Shown piece after piece: positions 44,257 to 60,814 of a stretch of 64,000 bases of DNA. The stretch lies in assembly GCF_020382885.2 (NCBI RefSeq), contig NC_058502.1, positions 11,807,950 through 11,871,949 of the forward strand. Direction: 5' to 3'. The notes below the pieces were generated by a model. That model saw only the letters and a list, made by a program, of their open reading frames with translations, was not told the DNA's origin and did no database searches. Position numbers and translations under genes: made by a program. The DNA is from Scatophagus argus (lineage: Eukaryota; Chordata; Actinopteri; Scatophagidae). Position 1 is the first letter of the stretch, and every line of letters starts with the position of its first letter.

Positions 44257-45141
44257 GGGGGAAAAAAACGTCAAATTTGAGTATATGCATTATAGTCTAT
44301 GTGCTCAGCAACAAAATCTACATTTCCAGGACATGGCTGTTAAACCTCTGAGATTAGTCTGAACTATGACATTAGAAAATGTCAGCTTGCATGTGACAGA
44401 TTGGAAATGATCTGCTTATCTCAAGAAGGAGACAAAAACATTTGGACCAGAAAACAAAGCTGAATTTCTCAAAGCTTTTGCTATAAGCTTTAGCTTTTGA
44501 TATTCCCCTCCAAAGTGCTTTATGATCTCAGGAGCACTCTTAAAGATGTTTCACGTGCCTTTTGAAGTTGAATAATATTAATAGATGGTGCTGCACGGGA
44601 GCTTTGGACATCAAGAGGTCCTTGTTTTTTTTAAGGCAATGGACAAGGCCAGATCACACAGTAGCACTGTGCATGAGAGGTCAGCTGATGACAGCAGAGA
44701 TGTCTGGTATGCTCCCGCTAAAGTCAGGGCTTCAAGGGGAGCTCAGTGGACATATTTTCCTTCTACCATCAGTGGCTCAAATGTTCCTGAGGGTGGATGT
44801 CCATTTACCCCCTGCTCACAATGTAGTAGTTCATGTACAGTTAGTCCCCATACATACAGCCATTCATTTTGTATTCACCGAATATCATGCTACTGTTTTA
44901 TTTATCATGTTGTGAATGTAAAATGCTGTTTTGAAAAGCATGCACGTGTTCACTGTAGACAATTCATCAGTTACACTATCAGTCACACACAATATTTCCT
45001 GTTTCAAGAAAGGCAGGGTAACTGACAGGGTAACTGGGCTCTTCTGTGGACACAAATGTGTACGAAGTTACACACAGTACAAAAAGATGTTGTCATTTAT
45101 TTTGTAAACCCTGACCTAAACAGATATTTCATAATGCTGTT
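44257..45141. other. Intergenic, possible ankrd2 3' UTR
   Basis: No gene recognised. No canonical AATAAA is seen in this interval; the next good one on the plus strand outside the transposon relic is 46058-46063. Confidence 0.5.
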
Positions 45142-45700
45142 ACTATAGACAAAAGTATTGGGACAGCTGACCATCACACCAACAGGGACTTTAATGATGT
45201 CACATTCTAAATACACAGACAGCCTTGCAGCTATAACAGTTTCCACTCCTCTGGATAGGATTTCCACAAGATTTTAGAGTGTTTCTGTGGGAATTTTTGC
45301 CCATTCATGCAGTAGAGCATTGGTGAGGTCAGGCACTGATGTTGAATGAAAAGGCCTAGCTTGTAATCTCCGGTTCATCCCAAAGATGTTGGATGGGGTT
45401 GAGGTCAGGGCTCTGTGTGGGCCAGTCAAGTCTTTCCCCGCCAAACTCATCCAACCATGTCTTTATGGAGCTTTGCTTTGTGCACTGGGGCACAGTCATG
45501 CTGGAAAAGAAAAGGGTCTTCATCGAACTGCTGCCACAAAGTTGGAAGCATAGCATCGTCCAAAATGTCTTGGTATGCTGAAGCGTTCAGATTTCCCTTA
45601 ATTGGAAGTAAGGGCTGAGCCCAACCCCTGAAATACAGCCCCACACCACATCCGAATTCTAGAATAAAGAGGTGTGTCCAAATACTTTCTTCTATATAGT
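45142..45700 (-). mobile_element. Tc1-like DNA transposon relic
   Basis: Imperfect terminal inverted repeats, about 28 bases each (45142-45169 and 45673-45700), both carrying a GACAAAAGTATTGGGAC-type core, enclose a minus-strand fragment of a DDE transposase. Recognisable parts are FQHDCAPVH, WLDEFGGERLDWPTQSPDLN and HLWDE. The reading is broken by a frameshift near 45450-45550 and covers only the C-terminal part of a transposase, so the element is dead. The catalytic Glu in NPIE is Gln here. TA dinucleotides flank or overlap the ends. Confidence 0.85.
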
Positions 45701-48517
45701 GCAGTTCATCTATAAGGAGCAACATAGACTCCCCTTCTTGAATCTTGAATTACAAGTTTAGTTCTGTCTTTTTTTATTCCATCCAAATTACACGCACTAT
45801 GCTGTTTCTGAGGGCTGAAATGGTGCAAAGTGAGAAGAGGGGGATGGGAAAACTGGAGGCTTCATCTCTTATGGTGTGCAGCAGCCAAAAACCAGAGGAA
45901 CCTGTTTATCTGTGAAATGGTTAAACTTCTTTCTGCAGCTGCAAATGTCGCAGATATCAGCTTCTGTGAACGTCACAGATGAACTACTTCATCATATCAC
46001 TGTGTCCAAGTGTGACTCTGATACCCACTGAAAAACATGTTTCTTTTTCAAGGCTTTAATAAACACATCAGTTGCTATGTGATAGCTGTGCCAGGAGAAT
46101 GAGAGGTGTGCAGACAATTTCTTTAACAGCACTCAAAGCAACATTGTATTTTGCTACTGAAAAAAGGTAACCATGGCAATGATATTTTCCAGGCAGGTGA
46201 AAATCTGGACAGGCACATTTTTAAAGCACCATTTGTTTGCAGTTGGAAATGGATGTGGGATTCTAGTGAACTCATTTCCACTTGTGTAGGCAAAGAAGGC
46301 TTGAGCAAGCATTGTCTCTTATAAGACAGAAAGGGAAAAATGCTATCACACGGTCTCAAATACAGGATATCACACACTTTACATATACAGTAAACATTAA
46401 AGTATCATTGTGTGCTTGTCGAGAGTGGTACTGATGCATGCACTGCTCCGCTTTTCTCTGTCTAATGTTATCTTCAATCTTTGGGATTGTACTTTGCAGC
46501 ACACTGCCATACCAAAGGGGTTATTCAAAACAATTGACAGGAGGGCTCACAATATTAAGTATTGATTTTCTTTTTCCGCATAGAATACAACAAATGAAAA
46601 TCAGTAACTGCAATAATCCAGGCTAGAGACTTCAGGAATATTTACAACAGAATATAATATCAATTCCCTGTTTAATCTTCATTTTTTCTTTCACACTAAA
46701 GCCCAAGGTGGAGCTGTCTTTATTTATTTGTCTTTAATGTTCAGCTGTAGGAAATAACACATGTAACTCCTGTTGAATTATTCCATGCTTCCTTGTCTAT
46801 AATATCATGTGATTGTCTTTGGTTGAGGTTCTGTGTAGGCAACCGTAGACAAGCCACGTGTACAAATGCTTTGTAAGGCCTATTAATTGTTCAAGTACAC
46901 TGAATTAATCTGTAATCACAGAACAGCTGCAACTTGCTATGATAGTTAATAAATCCGTAACACCTCAAAAGACTCATACTGTCAAGACCTCAGTAACACA
47001 GTTTTCTACCCAAACAATTAGCTCTTAATTCATTTGAAAGGTCAAACCAGAAACAATCAATAACAATGATCTAGACACGTCACAGAAAAAAGCATACATT
47101 AGAATTATATACTTTTAAATGCAAATGATTAATAAATTCTTTCATTCAGCTGCCTCAGTTAAGATCTACATCCCTAATGCAGTTAATTAGGATTTACTAT
47201 CAACAATGTGCAGTTGTCCAATTCTTTCAGGTTATATGGGGGAAAGCATGAGACAATTATCCAGCTGAGTTAAATCTCCTCTTCAGTGATTTCCTTTGGG
47301 AGAGGGAGCTTTATTGGAGAGAGGAGAGCTGCTGGACTTGTGAGTGATGGGAGCTGGAATTCAGCATCAGCTTAGCAACGTGTCTCTTAGAGTCAAGGCA
47401 ATCCTCAAACAGACCTCAGATTCACTGGGATGACAGACCCCGTAGGGTGAATAATGCGGAGGAGGAGGAACCGTGTGTCATTTAATTTTCAGATGGACAC
47501 CCTTGAACTGCACTCTTGTATCAAAGTGTCTTTAAGGCATATGTGAATACTGATCCTTTAAAAGGAGAAACACCAGTGACAAAATGCACACAGAGTTTAA
47601 ACCAACACTGTTAATTGAGATGGGATTTTAAAGGTGCCCGGTGGAGTGTTTTTGTAAAAAAACAGAAACGTTCGGTAACATTCGCTGTTTGTTTCTTGGA
47701 GGCCCAAATAATGCGCTAAAAAAAAATCTTTTTTTTTCAAATATTTTTCATTGTTTAGAGCCAGGTTCTCTAGCTTGCAGTCTTCATCTTCATTAACTTC
47801 CTTGAGACATTGCTAATTTTCATTGTGTGTTGCCAAAATCAACTGTCCTTCAGCACAACAATGTGAAACCATCTGCAAGAATGTGTATTCTCATATGCAT
47901 CCTTATGTCTGTGCATGATAAAAACATTGCGCCAAAGTGCTACAAGCAGTCAAAAAAACTCCATGTGGTACCTTTAAGTATTCCTCTGTTGTAATGGATA
48001 CAACATTTTTAAAGGTGAATTTATCTCATTAGTGGCAATCGGCATTGAGACTTTCTTCACACCTCCTAATGCAGGAGAAAAAGACTCTTTAAAGTAACTG
48101 GTGTACAATAGCATGGCAGGAGGAGGCCTCACAATCTCACTTGTTTGATGTATGAGGGCTAATTATTCTTGAGAAAAACAGTAAGACACTGCTCATGGGT
48201 ACAAGAAACAGGACAAAGGAAAACCAGCAGTATTTGGTGTTTATACTTGTCAAGTTAAAGGTGTGCTTCATGGTGTTGTGCATTTGAAGTCAGGCATACA
48301 GAAAGTCTTTGTTTGGTCCACTGCATGTTCAATCCAAGCCACTGTAAAGGCTGAGCAAGGAAGATGCAGAAAAAGGGAAAAAAAAAGAAAGTGATGGTAA
48401 AAAGAGAGAGAAAGACACAGAGAGCAGAGCTTGAGGGGAGTATACGAGTACACATCCCTGAGGTCCTCCTGGAAGGTGCTGGAACCCTGACCATGTCCTG
48501 TCCGGGGTCAGTGACAG
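45701..48517. other. Intergenic region between ankrd2 and morn4 (converging genes)
   Basis: No coding gene recognised. A plus-strand AATAAA is at 46058-46063. The interval 46980-47530 is non-repetitive and dense in factor-like motifs (see findings). Poly(A)/poly(T) runs occur near 47719-47738. Minus-strand AATAAA candidates for morn4 (TTTATT on plus) exist but are ambiguous. Confidence 0.55.
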
Positions 48518-51872
<3,355 letters not shown>

Positions 51873-51990
51873 TACGCTACGTTTGTCGTCTCTGGAGCAT
51901 GGAAACCACCGCACGAGACCGGAGGGGCGTTAAAAATATGAAAACACCGGCTGAAAGACGTATATGCTGCATTCATGTGCACCTCGTAAA
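51873..51990 (-). promoter_or_regulatory. morn4: morn4 promoter and probable untranslated first exon
   Basis: On the minus strand a CpG-containing stretch ends in GCGTACAG|GTAAAT, a good donor with the last exon base at about 51873. The surrounding CpG content (51890-51930) suits a promoter. No AATAAA or coding frame is seen. Confidence 0.5.
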
Positions 51991-54500
51991 CTCTAACATC
52001 TAAACTCGAGAGTCTTAATAGATGCTCACATAAGCTTCAGGCCCGCTAGGTTGTTGACAAACGAAAAATGTCACTATTGGTTTCTTTTAGAACTAGAATA
52101 ATGGTTGTGTTACTGTATCGTCTTGAAAACTGCCAAATTAGTCTCACTATATAATAAAATTATATCACCTTATTCTTTTCCGACAGCACATGAAGGCAGC
52201 ACTACAACAGCATCATTGCAGTCTGATCGCCGCGCTGTTTCATTGCATGACTGTTACTGACTCTCACTGAAAACTTTCTCTGATTGGCCTGTGTGCTGCA
52301 GCTCAGAGACTGTGGCAGACATATTTTATAAAAGGTTCTTAGGCATTTTGTGAAACTGTTGGAAGCACTCAACGCTGCAGGTGAAAAAGAAGCCTGCAGT
52401 TTAACTGGCTGTAGTCTGGGCTACATTATATATTATATATGTTAATATTCAAATAAATCACAGAAACTAATAATTAAAGCATTAAATGATCATGAATATA
52501 AAAAGCAATCCTGCAATATTTACTAGAGGAGCCCCATAATTTTTGATAGGGGGAAGAGCCAGATTAACCTCCTAGGAGGAGGAGCTGTGGGCCTCTATCA
52601 ACTCCTTGTTACCAAACTTATTTATTAATAAATTACACATAACGCTGTAAGGCCTATCTACAACCCTTTAGATAATAAGACTGAGAATCTAGAGCAGTTA
52701 TAATGTTAAGTCCTTTATTTGACATTTGGCTCAACAGTACAGTCATTGCCAATGAAATTCTTGTTCTCAGGCTCCCACTAACAATGCTCTAAAACTGTAG
52801 TATGGAGGTGTTCACAGCAGTAGTAATGTGCATTTGATTCGATTTTATTTCATTTCATTATCAGAACGGAACAGTCTTTCACATAAATAACTAAACACAT
52901 AATTTATCTAAAATCAAAACAAATATTCCAACTTATTTTACATGTGACATAACAAGTAAGGGCTGCAATGCATCAATTTAATCAAACAGTTCATGCTTAG
53001 AAACACTGCAGCCCACCTTAAGCCCAAACTCTGATTGTTTGACAAACTGAAGAACAAGCGAGTTCCACATTCTGTTCAATTGGTGAACTCTAAATCCTTC
53101 TGTTTGTTGACAAAAGATGATATAGTTCAGATAAAATTTGAGCAAGTTTATATGTAATATTGCCTGCTGGAGACAACATATTTTCAGTATGCAGCTTGAA
53201 AACTTGAGCAGATACGTATCTAAACAGTCAAGCTTCAAGCTGAATAGACAGACAACCGTACCATGCACTGTAACACTGTATTATAGATTGGAAAAGCAAT
53301 AACATAATCTGTTGGTTGTTCCAAATGACCTTGTCTTCAGATAAAGTAAATGTATTGATGTACCTTGCCACAAATAAACTCAATAAGTGCACCCTGGGAT
53401 AAAGAAGACTTAGATGCCCAGATATGTTTTGTGCTGTATTGCATAATATTCTTAATGTAAACTGTTTATGGGTGTAAACAGGCAACTGTCCCATTGTTCC
53501 ATTATGACTATATTTCCATTGATGAAGATGGGGTAGTGATCTTTTCCCTGTCATTTCCTGTACAACTCCAGGTAGTGGTGTAGTTCACCATGTTCACATC
53601 ATCTTCATGTAAGTTTAGTGACTTAGCATGCTGCACTTTTCAAGTTAGCAGTAAACACAAAGTACTGCCCAGTCTTATGGGAGGGTCATTAGCTAGTTAG
53701 TCATAAACATGAGTTTTGGGCAAAATTAAGTTCCGACCAGGTTACGGTGCTAGTTGAATAGTCAGGGGATCAAAGTGATAACAATTCACCCTACAGGGAA
53801 CATGAATAAGTATGAATTTCACATCAATTTATTCAACAATTGTTGAGACATTTAAACAACAAAACAAAAATGTCACAGCATACTTGTGGTGGCACTAAAG
53901 GAAATGTCAGGGACTCACCAAAGCCATTTGGAAATTCTGGACACCATGAACATCTGTACAAAATGTCATGAAAATTTAAATTGGAATTGCAATAATATTT
54001 CAATAAAAAACAAAAATATTGGTGGTGGCACCAGAGGAAAAGTCAGAAGATCACCAAAGTCAGTAGCCTTCATCATCTGGGGACTGCAAATGTCAAACAA
54101 AACTGAATGACAATCCATCAAGTTACTGATTTCTGGACCAAAATGGTGGACCAACATTGCTATTTCCGGAACCAAGCATAAACAATCGGGTAAATTCATG
54201 AAATAACCACACACTATTTACTACATAGTGAACCTTGGGCCATGAGGGCCTGGTGTCATGGGACTGTAATCCAGTTTTAGGTCAAGCCACCCTATGAACC
54301 GCAGTTACCTTTAACTGAAAAATACTTCGGCCATATTTGATTTGATATAAACTGCAAAAGGTATCAAGGTAAACCACAGATTATCTTTTATTTTAAGGGA
54401 AAATAGTGTTTTTGTTTACTTTGGTGGACTAAATGTAACAGATCAAGTATTTGTACATTTATTTGCTCAGTCGCGGACATACTGATAAAATCGGAATATC
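51991..54500. other. Head-to-head intergenic region between morn4 and lcor
   Basis: A/T-rich, no gene recognised. A GCCAATGAAATTCTTGTTCTC motif near 52750-52770 resembles the end of fish retroelements. Minus-strand open frames at 52978-53554 (96 and 108 codons) show no domain I know and may be transposon debris. A repeat unit duplicated in tandem occupies 53886-54117. Confidence 0.5.
53886..54117 (+). repeat. Tandem pair of a teleost repeat unit
   Basis: Two related units, 53886-53985 and 54020-54117. Each has a GTGGTGGCAC(T/C)A start, a CACCAAAG core and a CATGAA/ACTGCAAATGT end. The following TTTCTGGACCAAAATGGTGG fits the same family. Confidence 0.65.
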
Positions 54501-54539
54501 TTGTTTGGCTGGTCGCTGTTACTGAAAGCTGTGAACGCT

Positions 54540-54642
54540 TCCCTCTGGAGTGATTTCCTCTTCGACACAGAGGCGCGCGCGTTCACGCAGCAGAGCGCTT
54601 CCTCTTCCCGTGCTGGTGCCCGCCAGACAAGAACGATAGAAA
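54540..54642 (+). promoter_or_regulatory. lcor: lcor promoter / 5' UTR (inferred)
   Basis: CpG-rich stretch, including a GCGCGCGCG run near 54571-54580, directly before the lcor start codon. No TATA box is evident. Confidence 0.55.
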
Positions 54643-54739
54643 ATGGCGAGTCAGTGTAAAAGGCAGCAATGCACAATCGACAGGCGCGGCTTTCGGCAGG
54701 AACTTGACTCGTGGCGACACAAACTCATTCACTGTGTAG
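54643..54739 (+). CDS. lcor: First coding exon of lcor (ligand-dependent corepressor)
   Basis: LCOR is a nuclear corepressor of ligand-bound nuclear receptors. The exon starts with an ATG in AAAATGG context and encodes 32 residues plus one base, beginning MASQCKRQQC and including RRGFRQELDSWRHKLIHCV, the shared N-terminus of the long LCOR/LCORL isoforms. It ends at GTAG|GTAAGG in phase 1, consistent with the family's following Gly-Phe. LCOR is preferred over LCORL because of linkage to ankrd2, morn4 and hps1 as on human 10q24. The rest of the gene lies beyond the window. Confidence 0.87.
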
Positions 54740-55539
54740 GTAAGGATAATGCCAGTTACATAATGTACAATTTCACAGGGTGAATTTCGCCGCACTGTGG
54801 CCGTTATTGATGTAAATAACCATCTATTACTGGACTCACTCGGGGCATCTCCGAGCGACTTTTTTGTCCTCAACTGTTTCCTTCTCACGGCAGCCAGCCT
54901 GAGCAGTTAGTTCAGTATCGCAATTTGTTGCACTGTTTCGTTACTTCCTGGGTTTGCTTACTGGTTTTATTGCTCGTAAATTCTAACTGTAGACTTTAGT
55001 TATCTAACGATACTGGCGCAATGTTAGTTTGTTTAAAGGGCACCGTTCTAGTTTTAAAGGGAGTGTCTCTCAGCGTTGCGTCGGCTAAAAGACCCCGTTT
55101 GCTACAATGCGCGTGCCCGTGTGATGATACTGTATTTTGAATGGGGGGAGGGCGACAAATGGCCCTGGTGGATGCTTTCATTTAACATTTAGCTTTCTTG
55201 CTCCTCTCAAATCCTGCGGGCGTGCATTACTGCATTGAGGAAGTGGCTGAGACCCCACTGCTGGTGTCGTTTTCACTTTCTTGTCTGTCGTTAGTTTCTC
55301 AGGCCCCTTTAAAATCAGCAATTTAAAAACAGCATTGTTTACTGTAGTGTGTAAAGTTTTTGGTTTTATGCATCTGAGCTGGTCGGAGTTGTAGCTAAGC
55401 TGTAATTTTGTGATAGTATAACTAAAGCAGTATCGATACTAGGAGCTTGCAGAGAGGAAATAGCCAACGATAAGGGCTTGGGCAGGACAATTTTTTAGCA
55501 TTGCTAGTTGTATGGTTTTATGGTCAGTCTGTCTGTTTG

Positions 55540-55700
55540 CCTACCATTTTGTGCAAATTAAAATGTCTTCCTCTGGATTAAAGTTTTCACTTACCCCGTG
55601 AAATATCTCAAGGGCAATTAGTCAAATTTTTACAGATATTCGTTGTTCCCAAATGATGATCACCTGACTTTTCCTATATTGTAGTGTGATAAACATTTCA
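55540..55700 (-). repeat. Diverged copy of the 53886-type teleost repeat, reversed
   Basis: Opposite-strand features of the family: ATATCTCAAGGGCAATTAGT, ACAGATATTCGTTGTTCCCA and CACCTGACTTTTCCTA. Confidence 0.5.
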
Positions 55701-55768
55701 TCCTAGGCTACGTCAGTATTTTAGTTGCCTCAGAGTATCTACCGTGTTTTGTTTGGTTTTGTTTTGTT

Positions 55769-55814
55769 TATATATATATATTATATATATATTATATTTA
55801 TATATATCATATAT
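55769..55814. repeat. (TA)n microsatellite
   Basis: Interrupted TA run able to form hairpins. Confidence 0.9.
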
Positions 55815-56514
55815 TGACCCTGGATTCTAGTATTTTTGTTTTAGTAATAACTTCATTATTAATAACTAGCTCCAAAAGCATGGTTTAGAAATCTAGAAAA
55901 ATAGTGGCATGCAGAAACTCGGGTGTACAGCTGTTCACATACCTTCAGCATACACTGCCTCAAAAATGCACCTTCTGAGAAACACTCTTTCTTTCTTCAG
56001 CCACAATAAAGCTGGCTTTCTCTGCTGCAGCATGTATAACCCTTGTGAACATATTCCACTTTTTGTTTTGTTGCTTCTCTCGGTGGCTGTGGTTAGATTG
56101 GGCCTGTGTTTGGTATGAAAGTGCGGCCATAAATTGGGTACCTTTCCTATGTGATATTGAGACACCATCTAAGGTATATGGACATGTAGAAAATAGACAT
56201 CTTCGGTGTGCAGACTGCAAAATCAGAATGCATTCTGGGACATGTAATTTTTGGACATTGTGCTTGTGTAACACAGTACAGCATTGGATGGGTACACTTT
56301 ATATTTTTTGCGAGCTCTTGGGATGTTGGACTAAATGTCAACATGCAGATCTTGAGTTTGACACGTGCTCTAACTCTTCCATGTTGGCATTTGTGCTTCA
56401 GAATGGAAATTTCTGAACTATTGAAGGAAATTTGCTAAAGATATTAAAGGTTGTTAGAAGCTATATTTTAATGACTGTGATGATACTCTAGCATCAGATT
56501 TTTTCACCTATTTA

Positions 56515-56610
56515 TTGAAATATTTCAATACCTACTTGTTAGATTGCCATAAAATGTGGTACAGACATTCATTGTTCCAGTGTGATGTATTCTTGTGCTT
56601 TCGTCAAGCA
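56515..56610 (-). repeat. Fragment of the 53886-type teleost repeat
   Basis: AAATATTTCAATACCTACTTG followed by GGTACAGACATTCATTGTTC fits the same family core, in the orientation of the 55540 copy. Confidence 0.4.
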
Positions 56611-59600
56611 CAAACATAAGTGTGTAATACCTGTACAGCTTAAGCTGATAGAAAGTCATTCGGTGCAAATTAGTTTAGACTCAGAATATCAGTGCACAAC
56701 ATCAACAGCAGTATATGACTTGTGAATAGCAGTGTGCAAATACATAGATTTTTCATCTTTGTACTTTGCTTCAAGTGAAGTAATGAAATTGTAAAACAAT
56801 TTGACATTACTGCTTTAGGATTGCAGGCATTTCTGTTTTTGACAATGCCTTTTTCTGCAACACCTTATTGATAAAATGTAGTTCCTAATGGGCACTATGC
56901 ATTATAATGCATTTCCTGTTTTACTTCCTGATTCTGTTTTACACATATTGATAGATAATATACATGCACATTAACAGTTTTACAAGTTTAGGGCTTGAAG
57001 AAGAGGGACAGACCATTTTTAAATCCATGCCTTGCCAACACCCTTTTTGTGACTCAGTAACATAGCAACAGCCAATGTGGACAGCGCACCCTTAAACACA
57101 GGCTGATCATACAAGTGAGGAGCAGAGAGTTGCTTGTTGTGACCCTGATGTTTACTATTGAATTAGCTTATGTTATTTTTTTCACTGGTTTAATAATAAT
57201 TTGTATTCACTTCTATCACTCTCACAAGGAACTATGGAACAAATTTCTTGTACAATTGAATCTTGAACAATCAGCATATTCTTAAGTGTCCATTTCAGTA
57301 TTATGACTTGAAACATGAGGGTGAAAAAATCTATATGCCTTTAGATAAATTTAGCATTCTGTGTTTTTGTTAAGGGTCCATATGATATTTTAGTATATTC
57401 TACAATTTAAATGTCTAAGCATGCTTGTGTGCAGTGTTTTCCCTCATGATTTTTGGCAGAATGTAGAACAGCGTTTGAAACGGCATTTAAACTGCATGAC
57501 ACAAAAACTCATTTAAAACCTAGAACACTACTGACAATGCTGTTCTCAAAATGTCACATTAAATCAATCTCACTGAATGTAGCTGCTATGTATGGGTCTT
57601 ATTGAAATGTGTAATGTATGTTAGTGATGGGCAGATGAAGCTTTGGGGGCTTTCTTTATATTTGATATGAGAAAAATTAAAATTTCTGAGCTGTAAACTC
57701 AGAAATGTGGTGGCTTAGAATACTTAGAATACTTTAGCAGCCCTTCAAGACATGCGCTGACGTGCCACCATATATGTTTGCAGTAAAAGGAAAAGAAACT
57801 GTTTTTACTGAAGCAAAACATTAATGCACCTTTTTAGTGTAGTTTAGTTCAAGTGCCACTCTGGGCTTATGTTTTAAGTTTCATGGTTGGTATTTATGCC
57901 ACCTTTTATGTGATGTGTTTGCGCAGTGATTTTCACTGATTTAACTCCTTATTTTACACATTGTATTGAAACTGCGTGCTTCCCAAAAAAAAGTCTAAAG
58001 TATGCACAAGGCACGTCCTTATGTGTGTACACAAAAATTTTGACAAGTTAAAGCAATAGTTGACACTAAACTCACTGAAACTCAGAGAGTCTAATAAATG
58101 TTCCTGTCATTTAGGAGTTTTGCGGTGTTGTGTTAAAAATGCTTTGCTCCTGTTTGCTCCTACTTTGGGCAGAGCAGATGCTAATGTCATAAGTGGAAAG
58201 CAAGCGCAGCAAAACAAGATGTTGTTTTGAGGTTTTAGGCGTGATGTTTAAATGAATATCCCATTTTTTGTCGTAATAGTAAGGCTATAGCTGCAAAGAT
58301 GATTGCTGATATGTGTTGTAGCCTGTTTTTCATGGTGTTCTTAGTGTGGACTGTCAGTTTTATTAATGATGTAGGTTAGTGATATGTGTGGTCTGATTCA
58401 GAACAAAGTTATTCTAGCTCAGAGGCCACAATACTAGGTGGGCTGTGTGCCATCACTGAAAACAAAAGAGAGAATAATAGCTTTCTGACTAGTAGCTTGT
58501 CCAGACCTAGGACTGCTCAGTTAGCTGGTTCTCCCTTTATGATTGACAAATGTGCCTTGTGTTTGGGCTATAATTGTAAAGCTGCAGAGTACATGACAAC
58601 GGCATCACTCTGCTGGCTGCAGAATGGCATATTCTGTCCATGACAACAAGGACACACTTTTGTTTGGCTTTTTGGGCTGCATGCCGCTGCCATCACCCTG
58701 CTGATGCTGAAATGGACATTTTGTCTTTGTGTATTTAATGTGAGCAGGAAAACTGCAGGGCAGAGACAAGGGCAATTGTCCCATAGAACAGCAGCAACAA
58801 TTGTCTGTATGTTTGCTTATACATGTGTTCATGGTCCATCAGCCCCCAGATGCAAACCGTGTGGTTGAAAATGTGTTGTGTCTTGATTTGGGCAAATTTG
58901 GACTGGAACAGCAATAGTTAACATTTGAAAACGCCTGGAATGTCAGCTATTCATGCTTGTATTTGGCATGATTAAAGGATTTCTTCAAACAAACAACAAG
59001 CAAATATTGACATCAGGCAGATTGTCTTGTTTATAATTTAAACTTAAGCATGGCCCATTTTGTGCTCCAGCATGCCTCCTCTGATGGGCTTTTGGCCTAC
59101 ATTTTGGTTTGTTCACAACTTTAATGCTTTCATATAAAGTGTACTGTCTTTGACTGTTTGTCTCTGTGTGTCTGGTGCTTGGGCATACATGTGCATGCAT
59201 GCTCCCTTTTTTTTTCCAGATGTTCTTAAAATCATGGTGGTCTCATATTTGTTATTCAAAGTTATGCTTTGTGCAGCATTACACCATTTGACTGTCAGTT
59301 TGCATCATATCATGTTAAGTATTCATGGAGTGTTTTTTTCCCCTGCTTTAGATGTTGCTCAAAGCTGCCATCTCATTGCCCACTGCATAGCCTGATCCAA
59401 CTACTGTATATTGCTTGTAATGAACACAGTGTGTACTTGCCAAATGACATTCCAAGCACTGTTTTACTCATGACCATGTAATGTCTAAGTCTGTTGACCC
59501 ACAGTGAGTTCCTTTTTTATGGCTGGCATAGAAGGCAACAGTAAATGATTTTTAGATTGTCAGGCATTACGTTTGGTCTCTGTGATGGGCTGGCTTGGGA

Positions 59601-60673
59601 TGAAAATAGTCATGTACTCTAGCTCGACTAATTTGTTCAACTTTGTCATCTCTGCACTCATCCTCAGCCCCCAGCCATATCTTGCATCTTCATAGAGCAT
59701 TGCTCAGGGATATCAGTGACCCTCTTCATACAAAATTGCATTCATGAGCACACAATCTGAACATTTTTGTGATTTTAAAACGTGATAATATATTAATGTT
59801 CAATTTATCTAGCATTTCCAAAGCCTGTAGCTGAAGATGCCAGATTTAGCAAGGTTTATTTTGGCTGTGCACTGACTTCAGCTTAGGAAACCTCCTGTTC
59901 TGAGAGCTTGTGGTCACTCCTTCTGAGATAGCATGTGTACAGTAGCTACAGTGGGGGATGGGCAGAGTGGGGGTTGATGCAGCACTGTACACCCTCGGCA
60001 CTAGAGTGAGAGAGAGAAGGGTGGGTCATCCAATGGAAAGAGCATTGCAGTTTCATGATGAGTCCAAATATTTGCATTCTATAAACATTTGTAATGTAAA
60101 TCACAGTGTGAAAATGCAGAATTTAAATGTGGGTAGATATAGACATAGAAGGGACTCATGTTCAGCGCCCTCTTACTTTATACAGGTGTCTTGAAATGTA
60201 TAAATATATAAAATACATAAACTAATTTATGAATGTTACTTGTGGACAGGTGCAACAAAGCAGCATCCATATGAAGTGGTAGCAGAGCATTCATCACTTC
60301 ATATTTGCTTTGGATAAACTCTGGAGATTTACAAAGTCGTTAGAGCCTTTCTTATAAAAAACTAAATAACTGAACATGATATCCCAGTACTGATAATAAT
60401 TGTGATATTAAAAATAGTAAATGTTGATATCATGTTAACAGTACACATAATATGTAAATAATTCGGCACAAATGTTAGGCTTTGTGAATGTTTTGTTCAT
60501 CAGGTCATCTGGTTGCTGCTACACTATTCATTAAGTGTAATTATTGTTTTTCTACAGTTACGTTTGCAGACTCTCCACCTTCCTACACTCCTATTTTGAG
60601 TGTAATTTATATTCCCAAATATGTACGCCTCGCCATATGAATTGCTTCCGATATGCGCTTTGATATCAGCTGA

Positions 60674-60814
60674 ATGAATGAGGAAATGAATCAGTGTCTT
60701 AGACAACTGCTTCAGGCTCAGCAGAAGAGGAGGAGCCAGAGACAAATTCAAGAGTTTACTGAAGAAAACCTGCCAGTGACCAGTTTAGGCTCACAGAGTA
60801 TGTTACTATGGTAA
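60674..60814 (+). CDS. Small open frame in lcor intron 1, uncertain
   Basis: A 46-codon frame beginning MNEEMNQCLRQLLQAQQKRR, Gln/Arg-rich and helix-prone, ends with TAA at 60812-60814. It is preceded by a GATATCAG that could be an acceptor. I recognise no family and it may be chance. Confidence 0.15.
   Translation: MNEEMNQCLRQLLQAQQKRRSQRQIQEFTEENLPVTSLGSQSMLLW

Noticed and set aside
52978..53554. Two overlapping minus-strand frames of 96 and 108 codons
   Set aside because: A/T-rich, Leu/Ile/Cys-biased and without recognisable motifs; possibly transposon debris but not supportable as genes.
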